Shown in pieces: positions 58,687 to 64,000 of a DNA stretch of 64,000 nucleotides (positions are counted from its first letter, which is position 1; each line of letters begins with the position of its first letter). The DNA is taken from contig OZ241898.1 of assembly GCA_965203525.1 (NCBI GenBank), forward strand, positions 2,914,001 to 2,978,000. Reading direction: 5' to 3'. Both the position numbers and the translations under genes were made by a program. Below the pieces are notes generated by a model. The model made no database searches. It was not told where the DNA came from and saw only the letters and a list, made by a program, of their open reading frames with translations. This DNA is from WTFV01 sp965203525. GTDB taxonomy: Bacteria; Acidobacteriota; Vicinamibacteria; Vicinamibacterales; UBA8438.

Positions 58687-60249
58687 ATGCGAAACTGCTT
58701 CTTCTTGATCACGGTCATGCTGGCCGTCGCCGGTGCGGGATCGATCGCCTGCTCTGACGACAACGACGCTTCCTCGCCGCTCCAGCCGTCGCCGCTGGGG
58801 ACCGCGCCGGCCGGGGCCGGGCCGAGGGCCTTGCCGACGGCCGCGCCGGCCGACCCGGCGACAGGCGCCGGCGACGTCCCGGGGATCTCGCGGGTCGCGC
58901 CGCTTCCCCAGGGCTTCAACGCGTACGACGCGCGGATCGAGTACCGGGACGGCGAGGTGACGCTCACGTTCCTCCCGGTCGACATGCCCAGGATGCGGCG
59001 CGCGAGCGCCGCGTACCGGAACCGCGCCGTCACCGTCTGGCAGTGCCCGGTCGAGCCCCACCACGTCGGCCAGACGTGCGGCGAGCCGGTCTTCCGGGAC
59101 AGCTTCGCGTTCGAGGGGTCGCCGGCCCGGACGTTTTCGCTGCCGGACTGCGCCGGCTGGCTCGTCATCGAGGCGGCCGAACTGTCCGACGACCGCTACA
59201 ACGGCTGGCGCAACGCGCCGCTGTCGTGCCGCCAGGACGAAGAGGGCCGAACCGTCGCGGACGTCGACACCGGCGGCGGGGGCGCCGGCTGGGAAGACAG
59301 CCGGTTCGACCCGCCGGTGCGGGCGCCTTCGGCGCAGAGCGTCATCGACACGGCGGTCGCCGCCGCGATCACCGCCGCCGGCGGCCTGGAGCCGAACCGC
59401 GACCCGGTGTCCGTTGCCGTGCGTGAGCTGTTCGGGCGTACCGAGACCGAGGGCACCACCGGCGACCAGTACATGGCGATGTCCTCCGACGAGACCGTCG
59501 TCACCGTCGAGGTGACCGACAACCCGCAAGTGGTGCTCACGCCGGTCGCGCCCGGGACGGCCACCATTACGATCACCTTCCGGAGAACGGAGGCCCAGGG
59601 CGCGCGTACGCGCGTAATCGAGTTCGACGTCACGGTCACGTCGCCTTCCAGGTGGCCGGTCGTCCACACCATCTCGCATCCCGGCGGCAGCTCCCGCCTG
59701 GAGATCCAGCGCCCCGGGGCCGACGGCTGGGCCCACGGCACCTGCACGTTCGGCGGATCGAGCTTCGCGTACGACCGGCCCACAAACGACTGGCGCGGTC
59801 TGCGGTGCAACGTCGTCGCCCACGATTTTCCGGCATCCTCTCCGGACATCAGCCGGGAATACCGCTTCGAGTACACGGACTCCAATGCTCGAACCGACGG
59901 CATCCCCAACCAGCCGGTCTGCCACGGGCTGAACAGCAAAGTCTTCGACAGTATGGGCGATGTTGATCTCACCACCCCCGACCCTCCCGCCACGTACAAC
60001 GCGGATCGCTGGGTCTGCCAGATGCGCGACTTCAACCCCGATACCGGTACGTACGCCCCGAACAAGATCCGCAACGTGTCGTTCGACACGTCCGCCCGGA
60101 GGCTCTCGTTCCAGATCGACCTCGGCGGCGCACTGATCGGCCGCCAGCTGTTCATCGGTCTCTGGCTGTGGAACCACCCCGCGCCCGGCTACCTCAGCGC
60201 CGAGTCCCCGGGCGAGGGGCCCCACCACTACTTCAGGTTCCCGGACTGA
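58687..60249 (+). CDS. lipoprotein cassette paralog B (type 1 C-part)
   Basis: 520 residues. MRNCFFLITVMLAVAGAGSI with ACSDDNDAS is the same lipoprotein start; here it is the only in-frame ATG in the region, which fixes the start for the family. Constant domain and Big_2-like domain as in paralog A, with small in-frame indels (ITAAGGLEPNRDPVSVAVRE; FGRTETEGTTGDQYMAMSSD). The C-part is type 1 but diverged: LEIQRPGADGWAHGTCTFGG, REYRFEYTDSN, RWVCQMRDFNPDTGTYAPNK and IRNVSFDTSARRLSFQIDLG. Ends FRFPD* as A ends QSFPD*. Function unknown, probably surface exposed. Confidence 0.8.
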   Translation: MRNCFFLITVMLAVAGAGSIACSDDNDASSPLQPSPLGTAPAGAGPRALPTAAPADPATGAGDVPGISRVAPLPQGFNAYDARIEYRDGEVTLTFLPVDMPRMRRASAAYRNRAVTVWQCPVEPHHVGQTCGEPVFRDSFAFEGSPARTFSLPDCAGWLVIEAAELSDDRYNGWRNAPLSCRQDEEGRTVADVDTGGGGAGWEDSRFDPPVRAPSAQSVIDTAVAAAITAAGGLEPNRDPVSVAVRELFGRTETEGTTGDQYMAMSSDETVVTVEVTDNPQVVLTPVAPGTATITITFRRTEAQGARTRVIEFDVTVTSPSRWPVVHTISHPGGSSRLEIQRPGADGWAHGTCTFGGSSFAYDRPTNDWRGLRCNVVAHDFPASSPDISREYRFEYTDSNARTDGIPNQPVCHGLNSKVFDSMGDVDLTTPDPPATYNADRWVCQMRDFNPDTGTYAPNKIRNVSFDTSARRLSFQIDLGGALIGRQLFIGLWLWNHPAPGYLSAESPGEGPHHYFRFPD

Positions 60250-60625
60250 CCGCGGCGTCCGCGCGGCGCTCCCGGCCGTCACCGTCCCGGCGGCCGGGAG
60301 CGTTCGCGGGCGTCTTGCGGCGGGAAGGGTCGATCCCGGTGTCGGCGGCCGTCGCCGCGGCGCAGGCCCGGGAGGTCGGCCGGGTCGCGGGCGGCCGGCG
60401 GCGAGAGCACCGCCCGCGCGCAAGAAGCCGGCCGCCGGGCTGGCGGCGCGGGGCCGCCGTGCCGATAAGCGGGACGTGCGGCCGGGAGGATCGGGACACC
60501 TCCGGCGACGTGTCCGAACCGCGGCCGCGGCAACGCGGACCCGCGCGGGGTCGCAGGGTCAGGAAGACCTGCCTCTCATCATCAGACTTGGTTTAGAGTA
60601 CAGCGCCGTGCACCCGTCCGCCGTA

Positions 60626-60645
60626 CCCCCCCCCCCCCCCCCCCC
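60626..60645. repeat. poly-C tract, 20 bases (block 3)
   Basis: Twenty consecutive C between GCCGTA and GGACGCC. Two bases shorter than in blocks 1 and 2, as expected of a slippage-prone tract. Confidence 0.9.
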
Positions 60646-60864
60646 GGACGCCACGGTATCGCCGTCCCGGTCCGCACCATCGCACGCGGCCGCCACGCAC
60701 GGCCGCGGGTAGCGCGCGGCCGGTCGAACCGCTCGGCGGAGCGGACCCACGCGCGCGTCCGGGACGCCGGCTTGACCTGCCGGGGACCCCGTCGATCGCC
60801 GGGCGAAATCCACGCGCACGTCCAGGACCCTCAGCGACCGGATCGACCGGCCGTGGGGATGGTC

Positions 60865-60964
60865 CGAACGCCTGACCGCGGCAGCGGGCAGGTAGTAGCA
60901 ACGCTCGCGGTCGGGCAGGGCGTCGACGGCGGCGCGCGAACGCCTGACCGCGGCAGCGGGCAGG
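60865..60964. repeat. direct repeat upstream of paralog C, 28 bp, period 72
   Basis: CGAACGCCTGACCGCGGCAG... at 60865-60892 recurs at 60937-60964. Paralogs A and B have a single copy, so the duplication is recent and specific to C. It lies over the region upstream of the -10 box. Confidence 0.92.
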
Positions 60965-60969
60965 CACGA

Positions 60970-61008
60970 TATAATTCGCCCGGCTGCAATCAGCTTCCGC
61001 TGCGGCCG
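60970..61008 (+). promoter_or_regulatory. consensus -10 box and 5' hairpin of paralog C
   Basis: TATAAT at 60970-60975 predicts transcription from about 60982. Stem CGGCTGCAA (60981-60989) / CTGCGGCCG (61000-61008), loop TCAGCTTCCG. Pair 8 is A-T here against G-C in A, a compensatory change; pair 9 is unpaired. 35 bases before the ATG. Confidence 0.75.
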
Positions 61009-61043
61009 TCGGAGCGAGAGTCATGCGGAAGCCGGGAACTACG

Positions 61044-62594
61044 ATGCGAAACTGCTTCTTTTTCGTGATCACGGTCATGCTGGCCGTCGCCGGTGCGGGA
61101 TCGATCGCCTGCTCTGACGACAACGACGCTTCCTCGCCGCTCCAGCCGTCGCCGCTGGGGACCGCGACGGCCGGGACCGGCCCGCGGGCCTTGCCGACGG
61201 CCGCGCCGGCCGGCCCGGCGGCAGGCGCCGGCGACGTCCCGGGGCTCTCGCGGGTCGCGCCGCTTCCCACCGACTTCAACGCGTACGACGCGCGGATCGA
61301 GTACCGGGACGGAGAGGTCACCATCACGTTCGTCCCGGTCGACATGCCCGGAATGCCGGACGCGGCCCGCGAGTACCGGAACCGCGCCGTCACCGTCTGG
61401 CAGTGCCCGGTCGAGCCCCACCACGTCGGCCAGACGTGCGGCGAGCCGGTCTTCCGGGACAGCTTCGCGTTCGAGGGGTCGCCGGCCCGGACGTTCCCGC
61501 TGCCGGACTGCGCCGGCTGGCTCGTCATCGAGGCGGCCGAACTGTCCGACGACTTCTACGACGGCTGGCGCAACGCGCCGCTGGCGTGCCGCCAGGACGA
61601 AGAGGGCCGCACCGTCGCGGACGTCGACACCGGCGGCGCCGGCGCCGGCTGGGAAGACAGCCGGTTCGACCCGCCGGTGCGGGGCTCGCGGCGGCCTTCG
61701 GCGCAGAGCGTCGTCGACGCGGCGATCTTCGCCGCCGGCGGCCTGCAGTCGAACCTCGCTCCGGTGTCCGTTGCCGTGAGTGAGCTGTTCGCGGGTACCG
61801 AGGGCACCACCGGCGACGAGTACATGGCGATGTCCTCCGACGAGACCGTCGTCACCGTCGAGGTGACCGACAACCCGCAAGTGGTGCTCACGCCGGTCGC
61901 GCCCGGGACGGCCACCATTACGATCACCTTCCAGACGCGCGTAATCGAGTTCGACGTCACGGTCGCGCCGCCCGCGTGGCGCTCTCTCGGGGCCGCCGAT
62001 CTTCACGTTCTCGATCGACGCACGAGCGGTTTCCCCGCGCCCCCACCGGGATCCAGGATCGAGCTTTCCTCCTTCTCGGCCTGGGCAGTTCGCGGCATGC
62101 CCGGACACGTCCTGTTCGAGTGGAGCGTCTCCCGCGGATCTCTTGCTCCCGCGCCGCGGACCTGGCGCGACTGCCGGATCGGCATCCGCTTGGACGGTCT
62201 CGACGACTACAACAGATACCACCTCAAGGCCGGATGGTTCGAGAACGGCATCGCGCGGCCGTTGCCGGCCCCCTACGGGCCCACCGACTCCATGGAAAAC
62301 CCTCCGTTCCTCGACATCTGGAACATGGGCAGCACGGTTCTGCGCGCCTTTGCGGATCTGCGTCCCGACACTCTCGTGAACGCCGCGTTCGTCAAGAGAA
62401 TGCCCGTCCCCACGCCCCCGTCCGCCGCGACCCAGGTGCAATTCGACGGGTTCTGCAACAACTACGTTCTCAGTGAGAACGCGCAAGGGCAGCTTGTGAT
62501 CCAACCCGGCGATGCTCAGGACGGTAGCGATCACCGCAGCCAGTTCTGGGGTGGTCCCCTAGTCCCTTATCCGGTCATGTTCCCCTCTCCCTGA
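61044..62594 (+). CDS. lipoprotein cassette paralog C (type 2 C-part)
   Basis: 516 residues. Start MRNCFFFVITVMLAVAGAGS as in the family; 61023 is an alternative upstream ATG. The first two thirds match A and B closely, including WQCPVEPHHVGQTCGEPVFR, FDPPVRGSRRPSAQSVVDAA and the Big_2-like segment TVEVTDNPQVVLTPVAPGTA. After FDVTVAPP the protein switches to an unrelated C-part, type 2: WRSLGAADLHVLDRRTSGFP, SRIELSSFSAWAVRGMPGHV, LFEWSVSRGSLAPAPRTWRD and YVLSENAQGQLVIQPGDAQD. Type 2 is shared with paralog D only. Function unknown. Confidence 0.8.
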   Translation: MRNCFFFVITVMLAVAGAGSIACSDDNDASSPLQPSPLGTATAGTGPRALPTAAPAGPAAGAGDVPGLSRVAPLPTDFNAYDARIEYRDGEVTITFVPVDMPGMPDAAREYRNRAVTVWQCPVEPHHVGQTCGEPVFRDSFAFEGSPARTFPLPDCAGWLVIEAAELSDDFYDGWRNAPLACRQDEEGRTVADVDTGGAGAGWEDSRFDPPVRGSRRPSAQSVVDAAIFAAGGLQSNLAPVSVAVSELFAGTEGTTGDEYMAMSSDETVVTVEVTDNPQVVLTPVAPGTATITITFQTRVIEFDVTVAPPAWRSLGAADLHVLDRRTSGFPAPPPGSRIELSSFSAWAVRGMPGHVLFEWSVSRGSLAPAPRTWRDCRIGIRLDGLDDYNRYHLKAGWFENGIARPLPAPYGPTDSMENPPFLDIWNMGSTVLRAFADLRPDTLVNAAFVKRMPVPTPPSAATQVQFDGFCNNYVLSENAQGQLVIQPGDAQDGSDHRSQFWGGPLVPYPVMFPSP

Positions 62595-62841
62595 GCCTGC
62601 CCGGTTCCGCCGGCACGCCGGGGCGGAAGGCGGGCCGACGCGGCGCACTGCCTTCGGCGCGGCCGGCCGGGTCGCGCCGAAGGCGGTCCTTCCCGGCCGC
62701 GGCCCGGTCACCGCCGGCGCACGGCATGCAGGTCCGGGCGATTGCGCCGGCGACCGGCGGCGGCGGCAGGTCCAATATCTCTGGCCGCGGTCAGCTTCCG
62801 CCGCGGCCGTCGGAGCGAGTCATTCGGAAGCGGGAACTGCG
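62595..62841. other. short intergenic before paralog D, without the poly-C block
   Basis: No C tract and no Arg-rich conserved frame. Only the last 60 bases (hairpin and GTCGGAGCGAGTCATTCGGA leader) match the other paralogs. Confidence 0.7.
62782..62809 (+). promoter_or_regulatory. 5' hairpin of paralog D
   Basis: Stem TGGCCGCGG (62782-62790) / CCGCGGCCG (62801-62809), loop TCAGCTTCCG. Against A, pair 5 is C-G for T-A and pair 9 is G-C for A-T, both compensatory. AATATC just upstream may be the -10. 32 bases before the ATG. Confidence 0.7.
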
Positions 62842-64000
62842 ATGCGAAACTGCTGCCTCTTCGTGATCACGGTCATGCTGGCCGCCGCCGGTGCGGGATC
62901 GATCGCCTGCTCTGACGACAACGACTCTTCCTCGCCGCTCCAGCCGTCGCCGCTGGCGACCGCGCCGGCCGGGGCCGGGCCGCGGGGGGCCGCCGGCGGC
63001 GGCCCGGAGGCCCCGCCGGCCGGCCCGGCGGCAGGCGACGACCCGGGGATCTCGCGGGTCGCGCCGCTTCCCCAGGGCTTCAACGCGTACGACGCGCGGA
63101 TCGAGTACCGGGACGGAGAGGTCACCATCACGTTCGTCCCGGTCGACATGCCCAAGATGCCGGACGCGGCCCGCGAGTACCGGAACCGCGCCGTCACCGT
63201 CTGGCAGTGCCCGGTGGAGCCCCACCACGTCAGCCAGGCGTGCGGCGAGCCGGTCTTCCGGGACAGCTTCGCGTTCGCGGGGTCGCCGTCCCGGACGTTC
63301 CCGCTTGCGGACTGCGCCGGCTGGCTCGTCATCGAGGCGGCCGAACTGTCCGACGACTTCTACGACGGCTGGCGCAACGCGCCGCTGGCGTGCCGCCAGG
63401 ACGAAGAGGGCCGAACCGTCGCGGACGTCGACACCGGCGGCGGCGGCGCCGGCTGGGAAGACAGCCGGTTCGACCCGCCGGTGCGGGGCTCGCGGCCTTC
63501 GGCGCAGAGCGTCGTCGACGCGGCGATCTTCGCCGCCGGCGGCCTGCAGTCGAACCTCGCTCCGGTGTCCGTTGCCGTGCGTGAGCTGTTCGCGGGTACC
63601 GAGGGCACCACCGGCGCCGAGTACATGGCGACGTCTTCCGACACGACCGTCGTCACCGTCGAGGTGACCGACAACCCGCAAGTGGTGATCACGCCGGTCG
63701 CGCCCGGGACGGCCACCATTACGATCGTCTTCCTGAGAACGGAGGCCCGGGTCGAGTTCGACGTCACGGTCGCGCCGCCCGCGTGGCGCTCTCTCGGGGC
63801 CGCCGATCTTCACGTTCTCGATCGACGCACGAGCGGTTTTAGTACGCCCGCCGGATCCAGGATCGAGCTTTCCTCCTTCACGGCCTGGGCAATCCGCGGC
63901 ATGCCCGGACACGTCCTGTTCGAGTGGCGAGTCTCCCGCGGATCTCTTGCTCCCGCGCCGCGGACCTGGCGCGACTGCCGCGTCGGTATCCACTTTGATG
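62842..64000 (+). CDS. lipoprotein cassette paralog D (type 2 C-part), cut by window edge
   Basis: 386 residues visible; the frame continues beyond the window. MRNCCLFVITVMLAAAGAGS with IACSDDNDSS is the lipoprotein start; the only in-frame start, as in B. Constant domain (VAPLPQGFNAYDARIEYRDG, WQCPVEPHHVSQACGEPVFR, LADCAGWLVIEAAELSDDFY) and Big_2-like domain (YMATSSDTTVVTVEVTDNPQ) are kept. The C-part WRSLGAADLHVLDRRTSGFS, SRIELSSFTAWAIRGMPGHV and RVSRGSLAPAPRTWRDCRVG is type 2, closely matching paralog C. Further paralogs may follow to the right. Confidence 0.8.
   Translation, partial: MRNCCLFVITVMLAAAGAGSIACSDDNDSSSPLQPSPLATAPAGAGPRGAAGGGPEAPPAGPAAGDDPGISRVAPLPQGFNAYDARIEYRDGEVTITFVPVDMPKMPDAAREYRNRAVTVWQCPVEPHHVSQACGEPVFRDSFAFAGSPSRTFPLADCAGWLVIEAAELSDDFYDGWRNAPLACRQDEEGRTVADVDTGGGGAGWEDSRFDPPVRGSRPSAQSVVDAAIFAAGGLQSNLAPVSVAVRELFAGTEGTTGAEYMATSSDTTVVTVEVTDNPQVVITPVAPGTATITIVFLRTEARVEFDVTVAPPAWRSLGAADLHVLDRRTSGFSTPAGSRIELSSFTAWAIRGMPGHVLFEWRVSRGSLAPAPRTWRDCRVGIHFD

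Larger units (their letters stand above)
60250..61043. other. intergenic with conserved block 3 upstream of paralog C
   Basis: No independent gene is certain. From about 60329 the sequence matches block 2: the Arg-rich frame (PVSAAVAAAQAREVGRVAGG onward) ends in TTGGTTTAG at 60590-60598, followed by the C tract, CACGCGCGCGTCC segments, a 72-bp repeat pair and the promoter-hairpin unit. Indels among the three blocks in the Arg-rich frame are 3 and 12 bases. Confidence 0.7.

Overview
High-GC (about 70%) bacterial chromosome window. The mixture of PQQ-type beta-propeller dehydrogenases, a DUF1552/DUF1592 pair, repeated copies of a secreted family marked by an EYACHEGNY motif, a PHM-like cytochrome, MsrPQ and a bacterial SET protein suggests an Acidobacteriota genome, probably Vicinamibacteria-like. 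This is inferred from protein types only; there is no rRNA or marker tree here.

Layout. 1-2.6 kb: leftward PQQ beta-propeller (cut by the window edge), a metallo-beta-lactamase-fold protein and a beta-barrel protein. 3.1-4.2 kb: a redoxin/DsbD-alpha fusion whose active-site Cys codon is an in-frame TGA followed by a SECIS-like hairpin, so a probable selenoprotein. 4.2-12 kb: MFS transporter, DUF983, an epimerase, DUF2461, DUF309, a SET-domain protein, a hydrolase and two glycosyltransferases. 12-18.9 kb: PHM-like haem protein, small secreted proteins, MsrP-MsrQ methionine sulfoxide repair, DinB and a one-domain MGMT. 18.9-27.3 kb: the cell-shape cluster mreB-mreC-mreD-mrdA-rodA (the last four joined by 4-base overlaps), then RNase G; a diguanylate cyclase precedes mreB. 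27.4-31.4 kb: a MITE-like element, PpiD-like foldase, SppA and tRNA-Leu(CAG). 31.5-40.5 kb: four paralogous secreted proteins of unknown function with a quinoprotein, an NHL-repeat protein and an Ala-rich helical protein. 40.6-42.4 kb: a decayed, lower-GC restriction-modification island. 42.4-49.8 kb: DUF1552/DUF1592/SRPBCC and a glycosyltransferase-methyltransferase operon. 49.8-55.4 kb: two tandem sugar-dehydrogenase paralogs, an acyl-CoA ligase and an SDR.

55.4-64 kb holds the most unusual arrangement: four tandem lipoprotein genes with a near-identical N-terminal part and one of two unrelated-looking C-terminal parts. Each starts behind a 5' hairpin whose stem covaries between copies. Three are preceded by a conserved intergenic block containing a pure C tract of 20-22 bases. 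It looks like a cassette family shaped by recombination and possibly phase variation.

Two features run through the whole window. First, blocks of about 28-38 bp are repeated once or a few times at a strikingly constant 69-75 bp period, often taking in a start or stop codon of the neighbouring gene. Second, several genes have a -10-like hexamer 6-9 nt before the start codon and no Shine-Dalgarno, which suggests leaderless transcripts; in two cases a dispersed palindromic repeat supplies that hexamer.
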